Below are positions 1-7,606 of a DNA stretch of 37,147 nucleotides, one piece after another. The DNA lies in contig CADEDG010000016.1 of assembly GCA_902826035.1 (NCBI GenBank), positions 1-37,147 of the forward strand. The letters are read 5' to 3'. The first letter of the stretch is position 1. Every line of letters starts with the position of its first letter. Below the pieces are notes generated by a model that saw only the letters and a program-made list of their open reading frames with translations, had not been told where the DNA came from and did no database searches. The DNA is from an uncultured Alphaproteobacteria bacterium. GTDB taxonomy: Bacteria; Pseudomonadota; Alphaproteobacteria; Caulobacterales; Aquidulcibacteraceae. Both the position numbers and the translations under genes were made by a program.

Positions 1-536
1 TCAACGACATCCTCGATATGGCCAAGATCGAGGCCAACAAGCTGACGCTAACCCCGAGGCCGCTGGATCCCATGGTGGCGATCGAGCAAGCGGTGCGCCT
101 CACCAAGCGCAAGGCCGAGGAGAAGGGCCTGTCCATCGTCGTTGACGCCGAGGACTTGCCCGAGATCGAGGCCGACCATCGCGCCGTGAAACAAATCCTG
201 CTCAACTTGCTCTCGAACGCAGTGAAGTTCACGGACCAGGGCGCGATCATGGTCTATGCACGCGGCGGGCCCACCTCGCTCACACTGCGCGTTGTCGACA
301 CCGGTTGCGGCATTCCCGCAGATCACCTACCGCGCTTGGCCCGCCCGTTCGAGCAGGTCGAGGAAGAGCTCACCCGCAACCATCACGGCACCGGCCTTGG
401 CCTTGCCTTGACCAAATCGCTGACGGAAATGCACGGTGGGAAGCTCGCCATCCAAAGCGAAGTGGGACGCGGCACGATCGTGACCGTGACGTTGCCGCGC
501 CAGTTCAGCGGACCGACCGCGCCACCCTTAGCGTGA
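1..536 (+). CDS. Sensor histidine kinase, C-terminal part (5' end outside window)
   Basis: The reading frame is open from the first base, so this is the 3' end of a larger gene; the first full codons read NDILDMAKIEA, the end of a HisKA dimerisation helix. The phospho-accepting histidine lies upstream of the window. What remains is a complete HATPase_c domain: N-box QILLNLLSNAVKFT, G1 box VVDTGCGI, an F-box-like RPFEQVE and G2 box GTGLGLAL, followed by a short proline-rich tail. By family knowledge it autophosphorylates and signals to a response regulator not seen here. The style of the boxes recalls PAS-type or PleC/DivJ-like alphaproteobacterial kinases, but the sensor part is missing so the signal cannot be named. 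Its stop codon lies inside the 3' end of the convergent glnE (9-nt overlap). Confidence 0.88.
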   Translation, partial: NDILDMAKIEANKLTLTPRPLDPMVAIEQAVRLTKRKAEEKGLSIVVDAEDLPEIEADHRAVKQILLNLLSNAVKFTDQGAIMVYARGGPTSLTLRVVDTGCGIPADHLPRLARPFEQVEEELTRNHHGTGLGLALTKSLTEMHGGKLAIQSEVGRGTIVTVTLPRQFSGPTAPPLA

Positions 537-3359
537 TATCCTGCCTTCGCCGCCGCCGAGCGGCCCCACGACCGTCACGAATGTCTCGCGCACGGCGGCT
601 CGCGCCTCCCGCACGCGTATTTCCAACTCGGCGAGATCGCTCGCGCCACAAAGTTTCGCCACGTGCGCGCCGACCGGCGAGCCCGCCTCGGGCGTAGCTG
701 CCCCGAGGCAGATTGCGGCAACCTGCCGGATGCAGGTGAAGAGACGCCAAGCGGGGACCAGCGCATTATGTGCCTGCGCGGACAGCGCCCCGGCCTGATG
801 CAACAAGTCCAGCGACTGGCCCGTATTCGCAGCAAGCACCGCATGCGCACGCTCCGCCCACGTCAATTGCAGCGCTTGTGCGATAAACTCTAGATCGACC
901 AAACCACCGGGCGCGAGTTTCATGTCCCACTCGCTTTTGGCGGGCCGTTCACGCTCCATGCGCGTCCGCATCTCCGCAACCTGCGACAAGGTCTCAGCTT
1001 GGTCCCGGGCACGCGATAGCGCAGCGCGAACGGTCTCCAAGACCCGGGCGCCCAGAACAGGGTCGCCCGCAATTGGGCGCAATCGCGTAAGAGCCTGCAA
1101 TTCCCAAGTCCACGCGTCATGCTCGTAGTAGTGCTGCAGCGAACTCAACCTCACCGCCACCGGCCCTACTGATCCCGATGGTCGCAATTTTGTATCGACC
1201 TCGTAGAGTTCGCCCTCTTCGGTTGGCGCCGACAAGGCGCTGATTAGTCGTTGCGTGAGACGCGCATAGTAAGCGCCGCCGAGCTCATCGGGGGTTTCAT
1301 AGACGAGCATGATGTCGAGGTCGGAGCGTGCGGACAGCTCAGCGCCGCCGAGTTTTCCCAGGCCCAGCACGACGAAAGCGCCCGGTTGCGGACCCACCTC
1401 CTGCAACGCCGCCGCCGCCATCTCCGTGACGCAGGCTTCGGCGAGGTCAGTGAAGGCGGCGCCCGCATCGAACGGCGCGGCGACTGCCTCCACCACCTGA
1501 GCCGCGACGCGAAACGCCTCTTCGCGATGAAATCGACGCGCCGCGTTGAGCTTACTTTCGAACGAACCGGAAGCCGCTATGCGCGAGTTCAGCTCACGCG
1601 TGCGCGCGCCGGGCTCGTCATCCGAAAGCGGCGCGGCGAAACGCGGCTCGATCAGCGCGTCCATGAGCTGGGGACGCCGCGCCAATCGCTCTGAAAGAGC
1701 CGGCGCGCGCGTGAGCAGCCGCGAGAGCAGGTCCAACAGTGCCGGCCGCGCATCCAGCAGCGCCAAAAACTGCACTCCGGCCGAAAGCTCGCCAAAGAAC
1801 GACGCGAAGCGCGCAAACGCATGGTCGCCATCGCCCGCGCTGGCGAGCGCACGCAGCAGGCGCGGCGTGAGCAGGGTCAACAATTCGCGCGCGCGCTCCG
1901 ATCGCATCGCCCTCACCCGGCCGTGATGCCATCCTCGGATGGTCTGGCTGACAAACGCCGCGTTCTTGTAACCAAGGCGCTCGATGGTCAGCAGCGTGTC
2001 GGGATTATCCTCGACGCCGGTAAAGCTAAGGCTTCCCGATGGATCGGCGAGGCTCTGTTCTCGTCCGAACAACTGCCGATCGATCTCCGCGACGGCCGCT
2101 CGCGCGTCCACCAGCGCGGCGTCGAACTGCTCCAAGCTCTCAAAGCCCGCCAACATCCCCACCCGCGCCCGCGTCTCTTCGTCGGCGGGCACGCGGTGGG
2201 AATGCGCATCTTCGAGCATCTGTATGCGGTGTTCGACACCGCGATAAAAGATGTAGGCGACACGAAGCGTCGTACGAACGCTGCCCGCAATGATTCCCGC
2301 CGCCGCCAGCGCGTCGAGCGCCTCAAGCGTGCTCGGAGAACGCAGTTTCGCGTTGCGTCCGCCCAGGATTAGTTGCTGCGTCTGCGCGAACAATTCAATG
2401 TCGCGGATACCGCCGCGGCCGAGCTTGACATCAAACACAGGCGCGCCGAGGTCAGCGCTTTTGTGCGCCGAGAGGATTTGTCGTTTTATAGAGTGGACGT
2501 CCTCGACCGCGGCGAAATCGAGATGTTTGCGCCAGATGAAGGGGGTAAGCGAGTTCAGGAAACGCTGTCCAGCAACGCGATCGCCGGCGGCCGCACGCGC
2601 TTTGATGAAGGCGGCGCGCTCCCAGTTTTGTCCCAGCGTCTGATAATAATGCTCAGCCGACGCCATCGAAACCGCAACGGGCGTCGCGCCGGGATCGGGG
2701 CGCAGGCGCAGGTCGGTGCGAAACACGTAACCGTCAGCGGTCACCTCTTCGAGCGCGCGCACCAGCGGCGCCACGAGACGAACCGCGGCCACCCTGGGCT
2801 CGCGCACGCCGGCGGCTGCGAGGGTCTGATCGTCGAAGAAAACGGAGAAATCGATGTCGCTCGAATAATTGAGTTCGCCCGCGCCCAGTTTTCCCATAGC
2901 GATAAGCGCAAAGCCGGCGATCGGACCAAATTCGTCGTCACAGATTGCGCCGGTGAGCCGCCCCTGTTCGCGCGCCGCCAGCGCAAGAGCCGCGCGCATA
3001 ACAGCGTCCGCGAAATCGCTGAGCCCGGCCGTCACCTGCACAAGCGGCCATGCGCCCGCGAGATCGGCGATCGCAGCGGCAAGGTGGACGGCGTCCTTCG
3101 CTCGACGCAAGACTCGCATGCCCTCGTCGATCGGGGGGGGGGCCACCGCAATCGCGTTCGCGTGCGAAATCGCCTCCTCGATCAGTCGCTCGGGCCAAGC
3201 CGCGTCGATGTCGCGGCAGATATCCTCGCGGCGCGCAAGCAGTCTTCCCAGATAGGGCGCATGTGCAGCGGCGGCGCTTGCCGCACCCTCCCATATCGTG
3301 CTCGCAAAAGCGCGCGGCGCGGGACCTCTCGGGCACGCTGGCGACACTACGGCGATCAA
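528..3359 (-). CDS. glnE: Bifunctional glutamine synthetase adenylyltransferase/deadenylyltransferase
   Basis: GlnE adds AMP to, and removes it from, glutamine synthetase, tuning ammonium assimilation under control of PII and glutamine. The 943-residue length fits the family. Two nucleotidyltransferase halves are visible: GKLGAGELNYSSDID around residues 156-170 (deadenylylating half) and GKLGGAELSARSDLD around 665-682 (adenylylating half). The proposed start is TTG, overlapping the upstream kinase stop as TTGA; GTG four codons further in is an alternative, and the first ATG (about residue 81) is too late. It is the last gene of the regulator-kinase-glnE unit. A ten-C tract lies in codons 73-76. 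The 3' end overlaps the convergent kinase gene by 9 nt. Function is certain; the exact start is not. Confidence 0.95.
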   Translation of the reverse strand: MIAVVSPACPRGPAPRAFASTIWEGAASAAAAHAPYLGRLLARREDICRDIDAAWPERLIEEAISHANAIAVAPPPIDEGMRVLRRAKDAVHLAAAIADLAGAWPLVQVTAGLSDFADAVMRAALALAAREQGRLTGAICDDEFGPIAGFALIAMGKLGAGELNYSSDIDFSVFFDDQTLAAAGVREPRVAAVRLVAPLVRALEEVTADGYVFRTDLRLRPDPGATPVAVSMASAEHYYQTLGQNWERAAFIKARAAAGDRVAGQRFLNSLTPFIWRKHLDFAAVEDVHSIKRQILSAHKSADLGAPVFDVKLGRGGIRDIELFAQTQQLILGGRNAKLRSPSTLEALDALAAAGIIAGSVRTTLRVAYIFYRGVEHRIQMLEDAHSHRVPADEETRARVGMLAGFESLEQFDAALVDARAAVAEIDRQLFGREQSLADPSGSLSFTGVEDNPDTLLTIERLGYKNAAFVSQTIRGWHHGRVRAMRSERARELLTLLTPRLLRALASAGDGDHAFARFASFFGELSAGVQFLALLDARPALLDLLSRLLTRAPALSERLARRPQLMDALIEPRFAAPLSDDEPGARTRELNSRIAASGSFESKLNAARRFHREEAFRVAAQVVEAVAAPFDAGAAFTDLAEACVTEMAAAALQEVGPQPGAFVVLGLGKLGGAELSARSDLDIMLVYETPDELGGAYYARLTQRLISALSAPTEEGELYEVDTKLRPSGSVGPVAVRLSSLQHYYEHDAWTWELQALTRLRPIAGDPVLGARVLETVRAALSRARDQAETLSQVAEMRTRMERERPAKSEWDMKLAPGGLVDLEFIAQALQLTWAERAHAVLAANTGQSLDLLHQAGALSAQAHNALVPAWRLFTCIRQVAAICLGAATPEAGSPVGAHVAKLCGASDLAELEIRVREARAAVRETFVTVVGPLGGGEGRISR
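3133..3142 (-). repeat. Homopolymer tract (10 C on the coding strand) inside glnE
   Basis: Ten consecutive G on the plus strand, read as C10 in glnE, encoding alanine-proline-proline-proline near residues 73-76. The tract is in frame in this copy. Runs this long are prone to slippage, and any change not a multiple of three would end GlnE early. Confidence 0.9.
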
Positions 3360-4813
3360 GGTCGCATCTCTGCAGGGAGGACTAACGCCGCGCCGAGGCC
3401 GCGCCGCCCGCCGACTGCCAAACCGTCGCGGAGGTGCAATCCGCCCCGGTGCAGCCGCGCCACTGCCGCGACTAGGCTCAGCCCCAACCCCGCCCCCGGG
3501 CTGGACCGCGCGCTTTCCAACCGCACGAAGCGCTCAAGCACACGATCGCGCTCTCCCGGTGCAATGCCAGGGCCATCGTCAAGGACGTTGAATTCCATGC
3601 GTCCGTCAGGGCGTAGCCACGCCCGCAGTTCGATGCGCCCGCCATCGGGGGTGTACTTGATCGCATTTTCGATCAAATTCGATGCAGCTTGGGCAAACAA
3701 TCCTGCCTCCCCGCTCAGCGCCAAGCCGTCCTCGACTGAACTCTGGAACCTAAGACCACGCTCCTCGGCAGCCGGTTCATAAAACTCAGCCAGATCGCGC
3801 AAAATTGCGGTGGCGTCTATGCGCTGCAGCGTCCAATTGCCGCTTGCCTCTACGCGCGCAAGCCTCAGCACGCCCGCAAACATCTCGAGCAAACGATCTG
3901 CCTCGTCCGCCGCCTTACGCAAGGCCTCGCGGTCAGCTTCAGCGTCCGGCGGCGCTTCGAGCGCGGTTTCGAGCCGCTGGCGAAAACGGGTGAGCGGCGA
4001 GCGTAGATCATGCGCAATCGCGTCGCCGGCTGATCGCGTCGCCTGGATCAATTGCTCAATTCGGTCGAGCATGGCGTTGAACGCCTCGGCGAGGCCGTCA
4101 AACTCATCGCCGTCGCTGCGAACCGGCGCGCGCCTCGCCAGATCGCCTGCCATAACATCGAGCGCGGCGCTTGCGATCGTCTCCACTCGGCGCGACGCCA
4201 GCCAGGATGCGATGAGGCCGCTCGCCACGGACAGCAGCAGGCCAAGAACCGCAACCGTCCATAAGGCGCGCGTAATGCGATTGGTGATGGCTTCGTCGTC
4301 GCTCATGTCGCGAGCGACCAGCAGAATCGGGCCACCCAGAAGTCGGCCCAGGCGCCCGCGCGCGCGCCCACGCGTAACGCGACCGTCCTGGTCTGGCCGC
4401 TCAAAGCGAAAATCGACGCGCTCGGCGGAATCCCCAGGCTGACTCGGGAGTTGTTGGAAGTCGCCGGCGATCACTGCGCCGCTGCCCTCGGCCAGCACGT
4501 AAAGCATTGACCCTGCACGCGCGGCCCGGACTGTCGCCTGCTGACTCAATTCGCGCATGCCGCCTTCGGAATAGACGCGCTCGAGCGAAGCGAACTCACC
4601 GTCAGCGGCGGCGTCGGACTCAGCCTCCAACTGGCCGACTGTGGTGAAATAGATCGACAACAGCAGCGCTGCCACGAAAGCGAGCACCACCCCCGCTTGC
4701 GCCAGCGCCAAACGGAAGGTCGTGGTGCGAAAAAGCGCAAACCTGCTCTGACGGACTCGAAATCCTCCCTCGGAGGGAGATCGTTGCAGACGCTTCGAAT
4801 CCATAAGCCACAC
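3356..4813 (-). CDS. Two-component sensor histidine kinase (HAMP, HisKA, HATPase_c)
   Basis: A 485-residue inner-membrane kinase. The N-terminus has a transmembrane helix (around residues 34-54), a periplasmic segment of about 120 residues, a second helix (GLLLSVASGLIASWLA, near 190-205), a HAMP linker, the H-box AHDLRSPLTRF with the phospho-histidine near residue 267, N-box NLIENAIKYTPDGG and G2 box GAGLGLSLV. It follows its OmpR-type regulator by 22 nt and overlaps glnE, so the three genes probably form one transcript. The order degP-regulator-kinase-glnE is, to my recollection, shared with rhizobia. The start is unsure: GTG at 4813 or ATG at 4804, neither with a strong ribosome binding site. 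The sensed signal is unknown; proximity to degP suggests envelope state, which is inference. Confidence 0.9.
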   Translation of the reverse strand: MWLMDSKRLQRSPSEGGFRVRQSRFALFRTTTFRLALAQAGVVLAFVAALLLSIYFTTVGQLEAESDAAADGEFASLERVYSEGGMRELSQQATVRAARAGSMLYVLAEGSGAVIAGDFQQLPSQPGDSAERVDFRFERPDQDGRVTRGRARGRLGRLLGGPILLVARDMSDDEAITNRITRALWTVAVLGLLLSVASGLIASWLASRRVETIASAALDVMAGDLARRAPVRSDGDEFDGLAEAFNAMLDRIEQLIQATRSAGDAIAHDLRSPLTRFRQRLETALEAPPDAEADREALRKAADEADRLLEMFAGVLRLARVEASGNWTLQRIDATAILRDLAEFYEPAAEERGLRFQSSVEDGLALSGEAGLFAQAASNLIENAIKYTPDGGRIELRAWLRPDGRMEFNVLDDGPGIAPGERDRVLERFVRLESARSSPGAGLGLSLVAAVARLHRGGLHLRDGLAVGGRRGLGAALVLPAEMRP

Positions 4814-4835
4814 GTTTCAGCGCTACCGCGCGCCC

Positions 4836-5504
4836 TCACACCTCCAGGCGATACCCCGAACCTCGGACCGTATGCAAAAGTGATTGCGAGAAATCGCGGT
4901 CGATCTTGGATCGCAGCCTGGAAATATGCACGTCGATCACGTTCGTTTGCGGGTCGAAATGATAATCCCAGACATTCTCGAGCAACATCTTTCGCGTCAC
5001 CGTCTGCCCGGCGTGACGCATGAGATACTCCAGCAGGCGGAATTCGCGCGGTTGTAGATCGAGTTTCTTGCCGCCGCGTTTGACGATGCGTGTCAGCAAA
5101 TCCATTTCCAGATCGCCGACCTGGAGCCGGGTTTGCGGCTCGCGCCCGCGCCCGTGCCAGAGCGCCCGCACCCGAGCCAGCAATTCACGAGTGGAGAACG
5201 GCTTGCCTAGATAATCGTTGGCGCCCGCGTTCAGGCCTTCGACGCGATGGTCCTCGTCATGGAGCGCTGATAGAATAAGAACAGGCGTCGATACGCCCTG
5301 CTGGCGCAAATCGCGCACTACGGACACGCCAAGTTTCTTCGGCAGCATGCGATCGAGCACGATCACGTCATAGGCGCCGTTCAGAGCCATGCTCTCGCCC
5401 AGTTCACCGTCAACCGCGAGATCGACCTCGTGTTCGTCGGCGGCGAGCGAGGCCTTCAAAGTCGCCGCTACATCGGCGTCGTCCTCGACAATCAATACCC
5501 GCAT
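4836..5504 (-). CDS. OmpR/PhoB-family response regulator
   Basis: 222 residues: an N-terminal receiver beginning MRVLIVEDDAD, with acidic pair D8-D9, phospho-acceptor D51 (VIVLDRMLP) and switch lysine in GKPF, then a winged-helix DNA-binding domain ending HTVRGSGYRLEV. The frame is open further upstream, but the start at 5504 is chosen because the receiver begins there and a good ribosome binding site (GAAGGGAA) sits about 8 nt before it. The gene lies 16 nt after the degP stop and directly before its likely partner kinase. It probably acts as a phosphorylation-controlled transcription factor; its targets are not visible, though the adjacent protease gene is a natural candidate (inference). 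Confidence 0.93.
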   Translation of the reverse strand: MRVLIVEDDADVAATLKASLAADEHEVDLAVDGELGESMALNGAYDVIVLDRMLPKKLGVSVVRDLRQQGVSTPVLILSALHDEDHRVEGLNAGANDYLGKPFSTRELLARVRALWHGRGREPQTRLQVGDLEMDLLTRIVKRGGKKLDLQPREFRLLEYLMRHAGQTVTRKMLLENVWDYHFDPQTNVIDVHISRLRSKIDRDFSQSLLHTVRGSGYRLEV

Positions 5505-5520
5505 CGCGAATTCCCTTCGT

Positions 5521-7026
5521 TCAGCGTGCGCCCAAATTGGCGGCGACAAAGCGGCGACCGGCACGGCCGTCAATTTGCAGCAGCAAGGGACGACTGGCGC
5601 GGCGCGCCGCATCGACCGCTGCGTTCAACTCTTGCATGGTCCGCACGGCGCGCCCGCCTGCCTGCAAAATGATGTCGCCAGCCCGCACGCCGTCCTCCGC
5701 CAAATCGCTGGTCGGCTCCACATTGGTGATCACCAATCCAGACTCATTGGCGGTCAGATTGTAGCGCCCACGATCCTCTGCGGTGAGCGTCCGCAGCGAA
5801 AGGCCAAGCGCAGCCTGAGCGACGCCATCGTTCTGACCATCCGGCGTCGCGTTCGGCGCCGGCGTAGCGCTTGCGAGTTCTTGTTCAGACGGCCGTTGGC
5901 CAAGGCGAAGCGTAAGATTGCGGCGGGCGCCGTTGCGCAACACTTCGAGGCGCGCTGTTTCGCCTACGCGCGTGGCGCCGACGCGTTGGGTGAGATCGCG
6001 GCTATCCTCGATGCGTTGGCCGTTATAGCTCAAAATCACGTCGCCCTGCTGGAGACCGGCGCGCGCTGCGGGCCCGTCCGGCACCATACTTCCAACTAGT
6101 GCGCCGCGAGGTTCGTCGAGCCCGAGGCTTCTCGCGAGATCTTCATCTAGCCCTTGGATAGAGACCCCAATCCAGCCGCGGGTCACGCGACCATCGCGCA
6201 GTAATTGCTGCACCACGCTATTGGCCTGGCCTGCGGGGATCGCGAAGCCAATGCCGACGCTGCCCCCCGTCGGAGAGAGAATCTGGCTGTTCACGCCAAT
6301 GACATTGCCAGCGAGATCGAAAGTCGGGCCGCCGGAATTGCCGCGATTGATTGGCGCATCGATCTGCAGGAAATCGACATACGAACTGCCCGCGTCGCGG
6401 CGACCGATGGCTGAAACGATGCCAGCGGTTGCGGTTCCGTCGAGGCCGAATGGGTTGCCCACTGCTACCACCCAATCGCCGACGCGCACATGGCTGGCGT
6501 CCTCGAAGCTGACAAACCTGAAGCGGCCGCCGTTGCGAATGCGTAATACGGCGATATCGGTCGGTTCGTCGGACCCAACAATGTCGGCGGGGTGATCTTC
6601 GCCATCGCTGGTCCGAATGGTGATCTCTTCGGCGCCCGCGACGACGTGATGATTGGTCACCACGACGCCGCTCTGGTCAATGATGAAGCCAGAGCCCAAA
6701 GCTGTCGGCGCGGGACCTGGACGGCCAGGTTGGCCACGGAAAAATTCCTCGAAGCCGGGCGGCAGACCCTCGACCGCGGGTCCGCGCTCAGCATCCGGGC
6801 GCTGACGAACGGAAATCGACACCACCGCAGGGCGCACTCGCTCGATCAGGTCGGCAAAGCTCATGGGCGCGCCTGCCGGGGCTGCGATCGGGGCCGGCGC
6901 AATCTCCTGGGCGTTGGCGCCCGATAGCATCGACGGCGCGACGGCGAGGCCGGCGCAAAGCGCGGCCACCGCCGCCCCTGCGATCAGCGTGCGACGGAGA
7001 AACTGGACGGAAAAGACATCGCGCAT
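5521..7026 (-). CDS. degP: DegP/HtrA-type periplasmic serine protease (Do family)
   Basis: 501 residues. An N-terminal signal peptide (basic RR at 11-12, hydrophobic stretch, ending near ANA-QE at 37-41) sends it to the periplasm. The trypsin-like domain carries the triad His127 (TNHHVV), Asp157 (TDIAVL) and Ser231 (GNSGGP). PDZ1 spans roughly residues 285-378 and PDZ2 about 400-495. By family it degrades or refolds misfolded envelope proteins. It sits between the cytochrome c maturation genes and a two-component system, with 190 nt upstream that could hold its own promoter and only 16 nt to the following regulator, so cotranscription with the regulator is likely. The H doublet in TNHHVV replaces the NNHVV common in enterics but keeps the catalytic position. 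Confidence 0.95.
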   Translation of the reverse strand: MRDVFSVQFLRRTLIAGAAVAALCAGLAVAPSMLSGANAQEIAPAPIAAPAGAPMSFADLIERVRPAVVSISVRQRPDAERGPAVEGLPPGFEEFFRGQPGRPGPAPTALGSGFIIDQSGVVVTNHHVVAGAEEITIRTSDGEDHPADIVGSDEPTDIAVLRIRNGGRFRFVSFEDASHVRVGDWVVAVGNPFGLDGTATAGIVSAIGRRDAGSSYVDFLQIDAPINRGNSGGPTFDLAGNVIGVNSQILSPTGGSVGIGFAIPAGQANSVVQQLLRDGRVTRGWIGVSIQGLDEDLARSLGLDEPRGALVGSMVPDGPAARAGLQQGDVILSYNGQRIEDSRDLTQRVGATRVGETARLEVLRNGARRNLTLRLGQRPSEQELASATPAPNATPDGQNDGVAQAALGLSLRTLTAEDRGRYNLTANESGLVITNVEPTSDLAEDGVRAGDIILQAGGRAVRTMQELNAAVDAARRASRPLLLQIDGRAGRRFVAANLGAR

Positions 7027-7216
7027 GGAAATCCTCGGATAGCCCCGCCACAGGCTGGGATCAGGTGACGTGCGGACCCAACATAGGCCCTCGGATCGAT
7101 CAGGTAAGGTTCATTTTGGGCGAAGTTGCGTTCAAAGTCCCCGCAAGCCTCCTGGCGCGGGAAATTCCATCCTATCAGAACAGCCTTTACGACCAGTGGC
7201 TTAACCAACGCGACGA
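7027..7216 (-). promoter_or_regulatory. Intergenic region between ccmH and degP, probable degP promoter
   Basis: A 190-bp gap in an otherwise tightly packed series. It contains no convincing gene and no hairpin followed by a T-run. It is the natural place for a promoter for degP and the following regulator-kinase-glnE unit. I could not assign -35/-10 boxes or a stress-sigma motif with confidence. Confidence 0.35.
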
Positions 7217-7606
7217 TCAGCGTTCACCTTGTTCTGGCTGCAAATCCGACCCTCGCCCCCGCCTTTGGGCGCTCCACACCACGCCCGCGCCCGCCGCCAG
7301 CAGCGCCAGCGGCGCCGCCCAGAGCGCCCAGGTGCGAGGGTCGAACGGCGGGCGGAACAGGACAAAGTCGCCATAGCGGTCGCGGAAATAGGCCCGCACC
7401 TCGTCGTCGCTATCGCCGACGGCGAGGCGTTCACGAACCGCAATACGCATGGAGGCGGCGATGTTGGACGTGGATTGCGCGATCGGCTCGCTTTGGCATT
7501 GCACACAGCGGATTTCCTGGTCCAGCGCCAGTGCGCGCGCTTCGAGCGCAGGATCGCCCAACGTCGCGGCCGCGAGCGCGCTCACCAAGGCCGCCAGTAC
7601 GTTCAT
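7217..7606 (-). CDS. ccmH: Cytochrome c maturation protein CcmH (CycL)
   Basis: A 129-residue membrane-anchored thiol-disulfide protein that acts on the CXXCH haem site of apocytochrome c in the periplasm with CcmF and CcmI. The signature RCVQCQ places the redox pair at Cys34 and Cys37 after a short N-terminal signal-like segment; a C-terminal transmembrane helix (WALWAAPLALLAAGAGVVW) anchors it. The ATG overlaps the ccmF stop as ATGA, so the two are translationally coupled. This is the short CycL form: the C-terminal TPR part found fused in E. coli CcmH is here the separate CcmI. It is the last gene of the ccm series. Confidence 0.94.
   Translation of the reverse strand: MNVLAALVSALAAATLGDPALEARALALDQEIRCVQCQSEPIAQSTSNIAASMRIAVRERLAVGDSDDEVRAYFRDRYGDFVLFRPPFDPRTWALWAAPLALLAAGAGVVWSAQRRGRGSDLQPEQGER

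Noticed and set aside
2373-3782. Long plus-strand open frame (469 codons) opposite glnE and the kinase gene
   Set aside because: It is antisense to two clear conserved genes, is arginine- and proline-rich with no recognisable motif, and reflects the third-position GC bias of the opposite strand.
6984-7208. Small minus-strand frame (74 codons) between ccmH and degP
   Set aside because: It overlaps the degP signal-peptide codons in another frame and has no family features.
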